Shown: piece by piece, positions 1 through 8,348 of the stretch
Position numbering within the stretch: position 1 is the stretch's first letter
How the letters are laid out: each line of letters begins with the position of its first letter
NCBI GenBank assembly: GCA_910579525.1
Contig: CAJTUK010000006.1
Coordinates: forward strand, 62,001-126,000
Direction of reading: 5' to 3'
Source: an uncultured Christensenella sp.
GTDB lineage: Bacteria; Bacillota; Clostridia; Christensenellales; Borkfalkiaceae
DNA: 64,000 nucleotides
The notes under the pieces: generated by a model
Told to the model about the DNA's origin: nothing
Seen by the model: only the letters and a program-made list of their open reading frames with translations
The model's database searches: none
Program-made: the position numbers and the translations under genes

Positions 1-204
1 CATAGCCAAATAATTTGAAAGTAATCCTCCGCAACTTCCGAAAATATAATTTAACACAGATGAGCTATCGCTATTCCAGGATGTATACCCTGTGTATCCT
101 TCGGGTAACGGCAAATAGCAATCTAATAAATATATGATTATCAATATAATAGATAACACATTTGTAAAGGTAATAAGTTTTTTGAAATCAACTTTCTTTT
201 TCAT
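1..204 (-). CDS. N-terminus of an unknown membrane protein (runs off the window)
   Basis: Reading leftward from the ATG at 204 there are 68 uninterrupted codons to the window edge. The peptide begins MKKKVDFKKL, then has a strongly hydrophobic Ile/Leu stretch (about residues 11-30) typical of a signal anchor or first membrane helix, then a polar extracellular-looking segment with Tyr, Ser and Gly (PEGYTGYTSWNSDSSS). A promoter lies about 40 bases upstream. The sequence is AT-rich compared with the genes that follow. I do not recognise the family; the part visible is too short to assign one. Confidence 0.6.
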   Translation of the reverse strand, partial: MKKKVDFKKLITFTNVLSIILIIIYLLDCYLPLPEGYTGYTSWNSDSSSVLNYIFGSCGGLLSNYLAM

Positions 205-242
205 TATTGTTTCTGCCGTAAATGCCTGTTTATCGTGCAGCC

Positions 243-271
243 ATTATAGCATATCGAAATTGAAAAAGCAA
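243..271 (-). promoter_or_regulatory. Promoter for the leftmost membrane-protein gene
   Basis: On the minus strand TTGCTT (266-271) and TATAAT (243-248) are separated by 17 bases, about 40 bases before the ATG at 204. The -35 box lies in the T-rich tail of the neighbouring terminator, so the two signals overlap. Confidence 0.6.
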
Positions 272-272
272 G

Positions 273-311
273 GGGCAGAAATAAGCGTAGGGCTTACGCT
301 TATTTCTGCCC
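273..311 (-). terminator. Terminator of the degV operon
   Basis: A perfect 17-bp inverted repeat (273-289 with 295-311, 5-base loop). On the minus strand it is followed by a T-rich tail (CTTGCTTTTTC). It closes the leftward degV-membrane protein operon. Confidence 0.75.
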
Positions 312-375
312 GAAACGAATTAACAGGTATTTTATCGAGGTTATATTGCGCAGTATCGAAGCGTTGTTTTAAAAT

Positions 376-1089
376 TTATCTGAATTTGACTCCGTGAAAA
401 TCCAGTTTCCATTTGCCGTTTTCGTCTTTTACCAATTTGTCGTATACGAACATAAGGTAGCTCAAAACGGCGAACACCGCCAAAAGAATAACTACCCACA
501 CGCATACGCCGCCGTAGCCGAGTTCGTTTACGTTCAAAAAGAAGTAAGGGTAACCGAAGCTTTCGCCCGTTACCGCCGCATATATCGCGCCGTAAATAAG
601 TATGTACGCAACGTAGCAGAGGGGAATAACCCACGAAATTATGGGGTGTGAAATTTTAACCGTTTTGTGCTCGGTGAACAGCGCCCAGTCCACTATAAAC
701 AGCACGGGCACGGCTACGTGATAGGTTAGGTTGCCCAAAGCGTTCCAGAACGACATGGAGCCGACGTCGCCGAGCAGAGCGGAGTAAACGAGGAAGGTGA
801 CGAGAATCATGAGCGCCGCGCAGAATTTGAGCGTGCCGCAGCAAGAAACAAAACCGCGAGTTTGCCCGCTTTTGACTTTTTTGACCGTTGCCGCGCATAA
901 GGCTACGCCCACGCCGAAGCACAGATAGTTTGAAAGATTGGTATAAAACAGCCAGAAATCGTCGGAAAAGGTGAAGTTGTCCGTGCCGGTTACTTGGGTA
1001 AAATATCCCAGCGTGAGAACGCACGCCAGCCCCGAAAGCACGCAGAAAATTATTCGGTAAATCATTTGCGTAAGCAGATTGTTATTCAT
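376..1089 (-). CDS. Six-helix integral membrane protein, Pr6Pr-like
   Basis: A 237-residue protein, almost all hydrophobic, with about six predicted membrane helices (near residues 10-30, 45-62, 85-108, 118-138, 150-172 and 190-215). It has no signal peptide and no soluble domain beyond a short basic C-terminal tail. The arrangement and the early FYTNLSN motif resemble the Pr6Pr family of six-helix membrane proteins, whose function is not established; this match is from memory. A clear GAGAGG ribosome site precedes the ATG. It starts 10 bases after the end of degV on the same strand, so the two are probably co-transcribed, with degV first. Confidence 0.7.
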   Translation of the reverse strand: MNNNLLTQMIYRIIFCVLSGLACVLTLGYFTQVTGTDNFTFSDDFWLFYTNLSNYLCFGVGVALCAATVKKVKSGQTRGFVSCCGTLKFCAALMILVTFLVYSALLGDVGSMSFWNALGNLTYHVAVPVLFIVDWALFTEHKTVKISHPIISWVIPLCYVAYILIYGAIYAAVTGESFGYPYFFLNVNELGYGGVCVWVVILLAVFAVLSYLMFVYDKLVKDENGKWKLDFHGVKFR

Positions 1090-1099
1090 AATATACCTC

Positions 1100-1948
1100 T
1101 CAATTTTTAGAAAAGAACGCTACGGCAACCGCTCCCGGTCCTATGTGCGTGCCTATGGTGCTGCCTATAAGGCAAACGGGCACAACGTCGGTTTCGTTTT
1201 TCCAGAGCGCCTCGCTGTCCTTTAAATATTTTTGCAGATAAACGTCGTTGAGTCCCGAATATCCCACGGTGAACGGCATTTTAAAGTCTATTCCTCCGCA
1301 CTTTTGTACGAGCTGAATCAAAAGATTGTTGCTCTTTTTGGAACCCATTGCCTTGCCCGCGGGTTTTACTTCGCCGCCCTTTATGCATATTACGGGTTTA
1401 ATTGACAGCAGTTCGCCCGTAAACGCCGCTACCGAAGATATTCGCCCGCCTTTTTTGAGATATTTAAGCGTATCCAACGCCGCCAGAACCTGAATGTTTT
1501 TCTTTTTTTCGTTAAGTTCTTTTACCGTTTGCTCCGCTGATATGCCGCGTTTAACGAGTTCCAGCGCGTGAAAAAAGAGTATTCTTTCACCTATGCTCGC
1601 GTTTAAACTGTCAACGACGTAAACTTTGCCGCCGAATTTTTTCGCGGCGCGAGCCGCACAGTTATAAGTGCCGGACAGTCCGGAAGAAATTGTTATGGCG
1701 ATAACTTCGCTGCCGTCGGCGGTTAGGGCTTCGAACTTTTCTTCCCAGCGGTTTTCGTTTATCTGGCTTGTCTGGGGGAGCTCCGCGCTCTCGACCAGCC
1801 GCTCGAAAAACTGCGTTTTGGTTATGTTTACTCCGTCCGAAAACTCTTCGTTTCCGAACCGCACCGTCATGGGGATAATTTCCGCGCCGAGTTCCGCCGC
1901 CTCTTCCGTGGTGACGTCCGACGCGGAGTCGACAAGTATTTTAATCAT
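1100..1948 (-). CDS. DegV family fatty-acid-binding protein
   Basis: A 282-residue protein of normal DegV length. It opens with the family signature MIKILVDSASD, has the central SSGLSGTY motif that contacts the fatty-acid head group, and ends with a GPGAVAVAFF segment. Known family members bind a fatty acid between two domains; in Firmicutes some (FakB) present fatty acids to the FakA kinase for phospholipid synthesis. No fakA is in this window, so the ligand and partner are open. The gene is first in a leftward operon with the Pr6Pr-like membrane protein. Its promoter lies just upstream, next to a perfect palindrome that resembles a Rex operator. Confidence 0.92.
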   Translation of the reverse strand: MIKILVDSASDVTTEEAAELGAEIIPMTVRFGNEEFSDGVNITKTQFFERLVESAELPQTSQINENRWEEKFEALTADGSEVIAITISSGLSGTYNCAARAAKKFGGKVYVVDSLNASIGERILFFHALELVKRGISAEQTVKELNEKKKNIQVLAALDTLKYLKKGGRISSVAAFTGELLSIKPVICIKGGEVKPAGKAMGSKKSNNLLIQLVQKCGGIDFKMPFTVGYSGLNDVYLQKYLKDSEALWKNETDVVPVCLIGSTIGTHIGPGAVAVAFFSKN

Positions 1949-1985
1949 ATGAAATTACTCCGAATCGTTGGTTTTTGACATTGCC

Positions 1986-2014
1986 ATAATATTAAAAACA
2001 GCGGCGAATGTCAA
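1986..2014 (-). promoter_or_regulatory. degV promoter
   Basis: On the minus strand a perfect TTGACA (2009-2014) and TATTAT (1986-1991), spaced 17 bases, lie about 40 bases before the degV ATG. Confidence 0.75.
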
Positions 2015-2020
2015 GTAAAT

Positions 2021-2038
2021 TTGTTGACAAATCAACAA
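2021..2038. promoter_or_regulatory. Palindromic operator candidate, Rex-like
   Basis: TTGTTGACAAATCAACAA is a perfect 7-bp inverted repeat with a 4-base spacer. It matches 12 of the 14 fixed positions of the clostridial Rex consensus TTGTTAA-N4-TTAACAA. It lies in the divergent degV/uracil-permease region, just upstream of the degV -35 box. A rex gene is encoded at 29538. Binding is inferred, not shown. Confidence 0.4.
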
Positions 2039-2081
2039 CTTTAATTTTTAAAATTGCTTCGCGGGATTTTCGCGCCCGCTA

Positions 2082-2110
2082 TTGCATTTTGTCGCGGCGT
2101 GTGTTATAAT
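2082..2110 (+). promoter_or_regulatory. Promoter of the uracil permease-upp operon
   Basis: TTGCAT (2082-2087), 17-base spacer, TATAAT (2105-2110), about 40 bases before the permease ATG. No PyrR-type attenuator hairpin was seen between promoter and gene. Confidence 0.7.
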
Positions 2111-2148
2111 ATCAAACGGTAAAAATTCCAAAGAAGAGAGGATAGATT

Positions 2149-3666
2149 ATGCAAATGATTTACGGCGTTAAGGACAGACCAAAGCCCGGCAGGCTTATAT
2201 TGTTCGCGTTGCAGCAGCTTTTAGCCATACTTGCCGCAACCATAGCGGTGCCTATGGTAGTGCAAAATACCACGGGGTATACGATGTACACGTCTTCGGC
2301 GCTTTTCGGCGCGGGCGTGGGAACGTTCGTCTACCTGTTGTTTACGAAATTCAAGAGCCCCGTGTTTCTCGGCAGTTCGTTTGCGTTTTTGGGCAGTATG
2401 TTCGCGGCGTTCGGTGGCGGCGTTTCTATGTCGCTGGGATATTTGGGGCTGATTATCGGCGCTGTGTTCGCGGGACTGATATACGTTATAATATCGGTAA
2501 TAGTTAGGTTTGCGGGGGTTAAATGGATAGATAAAATTATGCCCGCCGTTGTAATAGGACCCACCGTTGCCATAATCGGGCTTTCGCTTGCGGGCAACGC
2601 CGTGGGCGACCTCATGAAGGGGAATCTTTCCGTCGGCGTCGTTATCGAACAGGTAATAACAAATTCCGAAGGCGTTGACATAACCGTTCTCGTCAACGGT
2701 ACGCAGATGCTCTGTTCGCCCTACGTTGCGCTTGTGTGCGGGCTGATAACTCTCGCGGTTACGATAGTTTGCTCGGTATACGGCAAAAAGCTTATGAAAA
2801 TGATTCCGTTCGTCATAGGTATTGCGGCGGGTTACGTCACCGCGGCGGCGTTTACGGGCATAGGCTACGCGGCAAACTGCAACGCGTTGAAGGTTATAAA
2901 CTTCGAACTCTTTAAAAATATGAACTGGAAGTTCTGGGAGCAGTATGCGTTCGTTCAACTGTTCAACGGCGATTTTGCCGCGGGTAAAGCGGGCTCGATA
3001 GGCGCGTATATCGGCACTATCGCAGTGGCGTATATCCCCGTAGCGTTCGTGGTATTTGCGGAGCACATAGCAGACCATAAAAATATTTCGTCCATAATAG
3101 AAACAGACCTTTTAAAAGACCCCGGTCTTTCGAGAACGCTTCTCGGCGACGGCGTCGGTTCTATGGCGGGCGCGGTGTTCGGCGGTTGCCCCAACACCAC
3201 GTACGGCGAATCGGTGGGTTGCGTGGCGATATCGGGCAACGCTTCTGTAATAACCATTCTCGTAACCGCGGGTATGGCGGTGCTGTGCTCGTTCTTCGCT
3301 CCATTCATTACGTTGCTTGCGACAATCCCCTCGTGCGTAATGGGCGGCGTTTGTGTGGCGCTGTACGGGTTTATCGCCGTTTCGGGGCTTAAAATGGTGC
3401 AGGGCGTGGACCTTAACGACAACCGTAACCTGTTCGTGGTTTCCGTTATTTTGATTGCGGGCGTCGGCGGTATGACGTTGAGCTTCGGTCCCGTGGTTGT
3501 TACCGAAGTCGCGTGCGCGCTCATTTTGGGTATACTCACCAACCTGCTCGTAAATATTAAGGGCAAAAAGAAAGAGGGTAAGGGCGAACAAATCACCATA
3601 GACGAAGCCGTTTCAAAGGAAAACGCTCTTCCTGCGGCGGAAGAAAATACGGAGGGAAACAAATGA
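2149..3666 (+). CDS. uraA: Uracil-xanthine permease, NCS2 family (UraA/PyrP type)
   Basis: A 505-residue polytopic membrane protein. It has the NCS2 signature CPNTTYGESVG and the conserved helix after KDPGLSRTLLGDG, both part of the nucleobase and proton coupling site. The family imports uracil or xanthine with protons. Most members are near 420-460 residues. Here the extra length includes a hydrophilic C-terminal tail (after about residue 470) rich in Lys and Glu. The stop codon overlaps the next start (ATGA), so translation is coupled to uracil phosphoribosyltransferase; that partner makes uracil the likeliest substrate. A GAGAGGA ribosome site precedes the ATG. Confidence 0.93.
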   Translation: MQMIYGVKDRPKPGRLILFALQQLLAILAATIAVPMVVQNTTGYTMYTSSALFGAGVGTFVYLLFTKFKSPVFLGSSFAFLGSMFAAFGGGVSMSLGYLGLIIGAVFAGLIYVIISVIVRFAGVKWIDKIMPAVVIGPTVAIIGLSLAGNAVGDLMKGNLSVGVVIEQVITNSEGVDITVLVNGTQMLCSPYVALVCGLITLAVTIVCSVYGKKLMKMIPFVIGIAAGYVTAAAFTGIGYAANCNALKVINFELFKNMNWKFWEQYAFVQLFNGDFAAGKAGSIGAYIGTIAVAYIPVAFVVFAEHIADHKNISSIIETDLLKDPGLSRTLLGDGVGSMAGAVFGGCPNTTYGESVGCVAISGNASVITILVTAGMAVLCSFFAPFITLLATIPSCVMGGVCVALYGFIAVSGLKMVQGVDLNDNRNLFVVSVILIAGVGGMTLSFGPVVVTEVACALILGILTNLLVNIKGKKKEGKGEQITIDEAVSKENALPAAEENTEGNK

Positions 3667-4304
3667 TGAAGGATTATAAAAACGTATTCGTGTTCGATCA
3701 CCCGCTGATTAAACACAAAGTTTCTATTTTGCGCGACAAAAAGACGGGGATGAAAGAGTTTCGCGAGCTTATCGAAGAAATAACGACGATGATGACGTAC
3801 GAGAGCATGCGCGACGTCGAACTCGTCGCGGTGGAGGTGGAAACCCCGCTTGAAAAAACCGTGCAGTACCGCGTGCCGGAAGAGAGCGTTGCTATAGTGC
3901 CCATTTTGCGCGCGGGGCTGGGAATGGTGAACGGCGTGCATAAGGTGTTTCCTACGGCGCGCGTCGGGCACATAGGCATGTACCGCGACGAGCAAACGCT
4001 CGAACCGCAGGAGTATTATTGCAAGCTCCCCGACGGCATAGAGAACAAAACGGTGTTTTTGGTGGACCCTATGCTCGCAACGGGCGGGTCGGCGTGCGAC
4101 GCGCTTGCCGCGCTTAAAAAACGCGGATGTAAAAAAATTAAGTTTATGGCGATAATCGGCGCGCCGGAGGGCGTAAAAAAGGTAGCCGAAGCTCACCCCG
4201 ATATCCCCGTCTACGTTTCCACACTCGACCGCAAGCTCAACGAAAACGGGTATATTCTCCCCGGACTCGGCGACGCGGGAGACAGACTTTTCGGCACGAA
4301 ATAA
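3663..4304 (+). CDS. upp: Uracil phosphoribosyltransferase
   Basis: A 213-residue enzyme, the usual length for the family. It converts uracil and PRPP to UMP and pyrophosphate in the cytosol, the salvage step that traps uracil brought in by the permease upstream. The PRPP-binding loop is visible as VDPMLATGGSACDA, and the N-terminal half has the typical VPILRAGLGMV strand and loop. The first ATG overlaps the permease stop; a second in-frame ATG follows directly, so the true start may be one codon later. A GC-rich hairpin lies downstream at 4331. Confidence 0.96.
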   Translation: MMKDYKNVFVFDHPLIKHKVSILRDKKTGMKEFRELIEEITTMMTYESMRDVELVAVEVETPLEKTVQYRVPEESVAIVPILRAGLGMVNGVHKVFPTARVGHIGMYRDEQTLEPQEYYCKLPDGIENKTVFLVDPMLATGGSACDALAALKKRGCKKIKFMAIIGAPEGVKKVAEAHPDIPVYVSTLDRKLNENGYILPGLGDAGDRLFGTK

Positions 4305-4330
4305 ATCGAGATTTATATTATAGCGATAAT

Positions 4331-4358
4331 CCGCGGGCGTTTGTAAAGGCGCCCGCGG
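4331..4358 (+). terminator. GC-rich hairpin after upp (weak terminator)
   Basis: Perfect 9-bp stem CCGCGGGCG / CGCCCGCGG with a 10-base loop. The usual U-run after the stem is missing, so termination here may be weak or factor-dependent. Confidence 0.45.
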
Positions 4359-4420
4359 TTAACATTATTGCGGCGAGGGTTCCGCGCGGGGGAAGAGGTA
4401 AAAATATTTATATCAAATAT

Positions 4421-4449
4421 TTGCAAAACGGCGGGTTATCCGCTATAAT
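4421..4449 (+). promoter_or_regulatory. Promoter of the aminotransferase gene
   Basis: TTGCAA (4421-4426), 17-base spacer, TATAAT (4444-4449), followed by a GAGGAA ribosome site and the ATG at 4484. Confidence 0.7.
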
Positions 4450-4483
4450 TGAAAGGTAATACTAAAAACGAGGAAAAATATAA

Positions 4484-5686
4484 ATGATAGAAGTTTCGCG
4501 CAGGATTTCGACTATAGCGCCATCTATGACGCTCGCAATTTCCGCAAAAGCCAACGAGCTGAAAGCGGCGGGAATAAAAGTGATAAACTTCGGCGTAGGC
4601 GAACCCGATTTCAACACCCCCGAACACATTTGCAAGGCGGCGAAAGACGCGTTGGACAAGGGTTATACTAAATACGTTGCGGCTTCGGGGCTGCCCGCTT
4701 TGAAAAAAGCGGTTGTAAAAAAGCTGAAAGTTGACAATAATCTTGACTACGACCCGTCGCAGATAATAATTTCAAACGGTGCGAAGCACTCGATTTTTAA
4801 CGCCATTTTCGCAACAATTAATCCCGGAGACGAGGTGCTGATACCAAAGCCCTACTGGCTGACTTATCCCGAAGTGGTCAAATCTTGCGGGGGGGTGCCC
4901 GAATACATATACGCAACTCCGCGCCACGGCTATAAAATAACTGCGGCGCAGGTTGAGGCGGCTATCCGTCCGCAGACTAAAATGCTCATATTCAACAGCC
5001 CCTGCAATCCTACGGGAGCGGTTTATACGGAGAAGGAAATCCGCGCCATTGCGGAAGTGTGCGTAAAGCACAATATAGTGGTGCTCGCCGACGAAATTTA
5101 CGAAAAATTGATTTACGGCGGAGAAACGCACTTTTCGATTGCGCAGTGCTCGCAGGAAATGAAGGATTTGACGATAGTTATTAACGGCGTTTCCAAGAGC
5201 TACGCCATGACGGGTTGGAGGCTCGGGTATCTGGCGTGCCCGCCCGCCGTTGCAAAGGCGATTTCGTCGTTTCAGAGTCATTCCACGTCAAACGTGAACA
5301 CTATGACGCAGTACGCGACTCTCGCGGCATTGGAGGGCGACGACAAATCGATGAAAGAAATGATTTCGGCGTTCGGCAAGCGCAGGGAAAAGATGCTTGA
5401 AAAGCTCGACTCGATGAAGCCGCTGGGGCTCGATTACGTTAAGCCGGACGGCGCGTTTTACGTTATGTTGCTGTGCGACAAACTTTACGGAAAGAGCTAT
5501 AAGGGCGTTAAAATAAACGGCAGTATGGACGTTGCCGATTTGCTTCTCGAACACAAGCAGGTGGCGATTACCCCCGGAGTATGCTTCGGCGACGACGACG
5601 CGGTCAGGCTTTCTTACGCGCTTTCAACCGCGGATATGCTCGACGGACTCGAAAGAATAGCGGAGTTTGCAAAGGAAGTGAAATAA
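4484..5686 (+). CDS. Class I/II pyridoxal-phosphate aminotransferase (aspartate aminotransferase type)
   Basis: A 400-residue fold-type I aminotransferase of standard length. The PLP-binding lysine is Lys238 in SKSYAMTGWRLGY. The NPTGAVY motif, the DEIYEKL motif whose Asp holds the pyridine nitrogen, and the C-terminal VRLSYA arginine for the substrate carboxylate are all present. The N-terminal VGEPDFNTPEHI block is typical of the AspB/PatA subgroup, which moves the amino group between aspartate (or other amino acids) and 2-oxoglutarate. The exact substrate cannot be read from the sequence. It has its own promoter and stands alone on the plus strand. Confidence 0.92.
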   Translation: MIEVSRRISTIAPSMTLAISAKANELKAAGIKVINFGVGEPDFNTPEHICKAAKDALDKGYTKYVAASGLPALKKAVVKKLKVDNNLDYDPSQIIISNGAKHSIFNAIFATINPGDEVLIPKPYWLTYPEVVKSCGGVPEYIYATPRHGYKITAAQVEAAIRPQTKMLIFNSPCNPTGAVYTEKEIRAIAEVCVKHNIVVLADEIYEKLIYGGETHFSIAQCSQEMKDLTIVINGVSKSYAMTGWRLGYLACPPAVAKAISSFQSHSTSNVNTMTQYATLAALEGDDKSMKEMISAFGKRREKMLEKLDSMKPLGLDYVKPDGAFYVMLLCDKLYGKSYKGVKINGSMDVADLLLEHKQVAITPGVCFGDDDAVRLSYALSTADMLDGLERIAEFAKEVK

Positions 5687-5759
5687 CGCGGATTGCGGCG
5701 CCGCCGTCATTGTTAGCCCATATTACTTTTAAATTTTTTGAAAATTTCGCATAAACCTA

Positions 5760-5788
5760 TTGATATTCCGTAAAAAAACTGATAAAAT
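5760..5788 (+). promoter_or_regulatory. Promoter of the small P-loop protein gene
   Basis: TTGATA (5760-5765), 17-base spacer, TAAAAT (5783-5788). An 8-bp inverted repeat CTGATAAA (5779-5786) / TTTATCAG (5812-5819) spans from the -10 box to the ribosome site and could act as an operator or, in part, mask the Shine-Dalgarno sequence. Confidence 0.5.
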
Positions 5789-5829
5789 ATAATAAACGGT
5801 AAGTATAATACTTTATCAGGAGGAGTTCA

Positions 5830-6237
5830 ATGATCAAAATTATTTATGGCTCAAAGGGTACCGGCAAGACAAAACAGCTTATAGAAGCGGCAAACAAAGA
5901 CGTTGCCGACGCAAAAGGTTTGAGCGTATTTATTACCGATAACAAGAGATGTATGTACGACGTGGATCGCGCCGTCCGCTTTATAGACGTTACCGACTGG
6001 AACGTTGCCGGCGAAGAGGCGCTTTGCGGCTTTGTTAAGGGCGTTGCGGCTTGCAACAGCGACCACGAGTATATTTACATAGACGGGGTTTCCCGTATGA
6101 CGGGCAAGGGCGTAAACGAACTTGCCGGCATATTCTATATGCTTGACAAAATTTCTTCGGAAAACAATATAACTATTACTTTGACGTGCAGCTGCGACGG
6201 GGCGGATCTCCCCGATTTCGTTAAAAAATACCTTTAA
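5830..6237 (+). CDS. Small P-loop ATPase-like protein, function unknown
   Basis: A 135-residue soluble protein behind a strong AGGAGG ribosome site. A Walker A loop is plain at residues 7-15 (GSKGTGKTK), and a hydrophobic strand ending in acid, YIYIDGVSR (about residue 82), fits a Walker B strand. The rest alternates strands and helices like a minimal RecA/AAA-type core without a lid domain. No membrane segment or DNA-binding domain is visible. Such stand-alone small P-loop proteins occur in many Clostridia without assigned function. It has its own promoter and terminator, so it is a single-gene unit. Confidence 0.75.
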   Translation: MIKIIYGSKGTGKTKQLIEAANKDVADAKGLSVFITDNKRCMYDVDRAVRFIDVTDWNVAGEEALCGFVKGVAACNSDHEYIYIDGVSRMTGKGVNELAGIFYMLDKISSENNITITLTCSCDGADLPDFVKKYL

Positions 6238-6251
6238 TTTAAGTTTTTTTT

Positions 6252-6286
6252 CGGCGGCGCGCGGTTATTTTGCGCCGCCGTTTTTT
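6252..6286 (+). terminator. Intrinsic terminator
   Basis: Perfect 9-bp stem CGGCGGCGC / GCGCCGCCG, 11-base loop, then six T. Confidence 0.85.
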
Positions 6287-6352
6287 ATTTTAAACCGATT
6301 AAGGCGCGCCAGTCCTCGGGCGGCGCGTTGCAGGCGCGAGGAGGAGTATATT

Positions 6353-7834
6353 ATGAACTTTATAAGTACGCGAGGGGGCGAAAAGGTTACCGGAGCCCGT
6401 GCCATAGTGGCGGGGCTTTCGGAAAACGGAGGCCTTTACGTTCCGGAAAAATTCCCTGCGTTTACACGGGAAAAGCTCGAATCAATGCTTGAAATGAATT
6501 ACGCCGAGCGCGCGACGGAAGTGCTGTATTCCTATCTTGACGAGTACGACAAGGACGGGCTGTTAAACGCGTGCACGGCGGCGTATTCGAAATTCGAAGG
6601 GGACGACCCCGCTCCGCTCGTGCGCCTTGACGACGGGGTGTATATGCTCGAATTGTGGCACGGACCGACGTGCGCGTTCAAAGATATGGCGCTCACGCTT
6701 TTGCCCTACCTTTTGAGAAAAGGGTGCGACATATGCGGCATTAAAGAGAATATTTTGATTCTTGTGGCGACTTCGGGCGATACCGGCAAAGCCGCGTTGG
6801 AAGGATTTAAGGACGCCGAAGGCGTTAAAATTATGGTGTTCTATCCGAACGACGGCGTATCTAAAATGCAGAAGTTGCAGATGTGCACGCAAGACGGCTC
6901 AAACGTAAACGTGGTGGCGGTTAAGGGCAATTTCGACGATTGCCAGACTGCCGTCAAAGAGATTTTTTCAAGCGAGGACTGCGCCGCGCAGCTCAAAGAA
7001 AAGAACGTTGTATTGTCCTCGGCTAATTCCATAAACTTCGGCAGGCTCGCCCCGCAGATAGCGTATTATTTCTCCGCGTACCTCGACCTCGTTTCTTCCG
7101 ACCAGATAGAAATGGGAGAGGAGATAGATTTCACCGTGCCTACGGGCAACTTCGGCAATATCCTCGCCGCGTATTACGCCAAGCGCATGGGGTTGCCCGT
7201 CCGCAGACTTCACTGCGCTTCCAACTCGAACAACGTTTTGACGGATTTTTTTGCAACGGGCGTATACGATTTGCACCGCGAGTTTATAAAGACCACTTCG
7301 CCCTCTATGGACATACTTGTTTCCTCAAACCTCGAAAGACTGATTTTCGAAGTATCGGGGCGGGATTGCAAGCTCACCGCGAGCCGAATGAACGACCTTA
7401 AAATTAGCGGAAAGTACGCCATATCCGCGGGGGAACTTGAAAAAGTTCAACAAATTTTCGACGGCGGTTACGCCGACGAAGAGGGGTGTGTAGAGGCGAT
7501 GTACGACGTGTTTATAGACGTAGGCTATACGATGGACACGCATACGGGTTGCGCTATGAAAGTGGCGGTAGACTGGTTTGAAAAGCATAAAAAAGACGAA
7601 ACGAAGATGGTTATAGTTTCTACCGCGAACCCTTATAAGTTTCCGCAGGACGTGTTGTATGCGGTGACGGGCAACGACGTAAAGGACAGTTTTAAAGGAA
7701 TAAAGAGATTGCATGCCGCCACGGCTATGGCTGTGCCCAAATGCCTTAAAGAGCTTAAAGACAAAACTCCCCGTTTCACTAAAACGTGCGACGGCAAAAA
7801 GCTGTTTGGCGAAATCCTCGAATTCATAAAGTAA
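6353..7834 (+). CDS. thrC: Threonine synthase
   Basis: A 493-residue PLP enzyme that converts O-phosphohomoserine to threonine, the last step of threonine synthesis. The PLP lysine is Lys110 in HGPTCAFKDMAL. The phosphate-binding loop ATSGDTGKAA, the FPTGNFGN-like VPTGNFGNILAAY motif and the closing VSTANPYKFP block are all conserved. The length matches the long (yeast/E. coli-like) subgroup rather than the short Bacillus form. A GAGGAGG ribosome site precedes the ATG. No homoserine kinase or dehydrogenase lies next to it. No T-box leader was found in the 115 bases between the upstream terminator and the start. Confidence 0.96.
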   Translation: MNFISTRGGEKVTGARAIVAGLSENGGLYVPEKFPAFTREKLESMLEMNYAERATEVLYSYLDEYDKDGLLNACTAAYSKFEGDDPAPLVRLDDGVYMLELWHGPTCAFKDMALTLLPYLLRKGCDICGIKENILILVATSGDTGKAALEGFKDAEGVKIMVFYPNDGVSKMQKLQMCTQDGSNVNVVAVKGNFDDCQTAVKEIFSSEDCAAQLKEKNVVLSSANSINFGRLAPQIAYYFSAYLDLVSSDQIEMGEEIDFTVPTGNFGNILAAYYAKRMGLPVRRLHCASNSNNVLTDFFATGVYDLHREFIKTTSPSMDILVSSNLERLIFEVSGRDCKLTASRMNDLKISGKYAISAGELEKVQQIFDGGYADEEGCVEAMYDVFIDVGYTMDTHTGCAMKVAVDWFEKHKKDETKMVIVSTANPYKFPQDVLYAVTGNDVKDSFKGIKRLHAATAMAVPKCLKELKDKTPRFTKTCDGKKLFGEILEFIK

Positions 7835-7933
7835 AACGGGGCGGTTCGCCGTTAAAATACGGGTTTCGACACAATTCGACGTTTTACGATAAAATAAGCG
7901 AAAATTTGCAAGCGAAAGGCGCTTATTTCCGCT

Positions 7934-7962
7934 TTTAAAACTGCGGCGGGATATTGTATAAT
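7934..7962 (+). promoter_or_regulatory. Promoter of the 65-residue protein
   Basis: TTTAAA (7934-7939), 17-base spacer, TATAAT (7957-7962). It overlaps an upstream in-frame ATG at 7961, which argues against that codon as the start. Confidence 0.5.
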
Positions 7963-8002
7963 GGTTGTACCGCAAAGGGAAATCATACAAGGGAAGACGC
8001 AT

Positions 8003-8200
8003 ATGAAAACCAAAGAAATGATCGATGCGGAAAACTCCGCAAAAAACGAAGCCCGCGTGGACGGGCGGACTATTTTAAACGAAATTACGGTTGGAATAAA
8101 GGACCTGTTCGAGGCGGAAATTGCCGAGAGTGAATCCTGCCTGATATTAAAGCTATATAACGGGCAAAAATTCAAAATCACCATAGAAGAAGAAAACTGA
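8003..8200 (+). CDS. Small conserved-looking hypothetical protein
   Basis: A 65-residue acidic protein (MKTKEMIDAE...). The start at 8003 is chosen because GGGAAG lies 8 bases before it, while an upstream in-frame ATG at 7961 overlaps the promoter -10 box. The N-terminal half reads as a charged helix, the C-terminal half as two or three strands (CLILKLYNGQKFKITIEE). No cofactor motif, signal or membrane segment is visible. It is flanked by its own promoter and a strong terminator, which supports a real gene. Function unknown. Confidence 0.65.
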   Translation: MKTKEMIDAENSAKNEARVDGRTILNEITVGIKDLFEAEIAESESCLILKLYNGQKFKITIEEEN

Positions 8201-8218
8201 ATTTTAAAAAGTAAGTTG

Positions 8219-8255
8219 ACAGCCCCCGCGCGGCAATACGCCGCGCGGGGGCTGT
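8219..8255 (+). terminator. Strong intrinsic terminator
   Basis: A 16-bp GC-rich perfect stem (8219-8234 with 8240-8255) and a 5-base loop, followed by ATTTATT. Confidence 0.85.
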
Positions 8256-8348
8256 ATTTATTAAAACCAAATAAAAATCTTATTTTATGTCAAAACTGTG
8301 ATAAAAAGCGCAAAAGATTGTGATTAGAGATTAAAACGCAAAAAAACT

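Noticed and set aside
2221..4196. Long antisense frames over the uracil permease and upp
   Set aside because: Basic, His/Arg-rich translations without any family features; shadows of strongly biased genes.
6290..6352. T-box or other riboswitch before threonine synthase
   Set aside because: Only about 60 bases separate the upstream terminator from the gene; no T-box motif or terminator/antiterminator pair.
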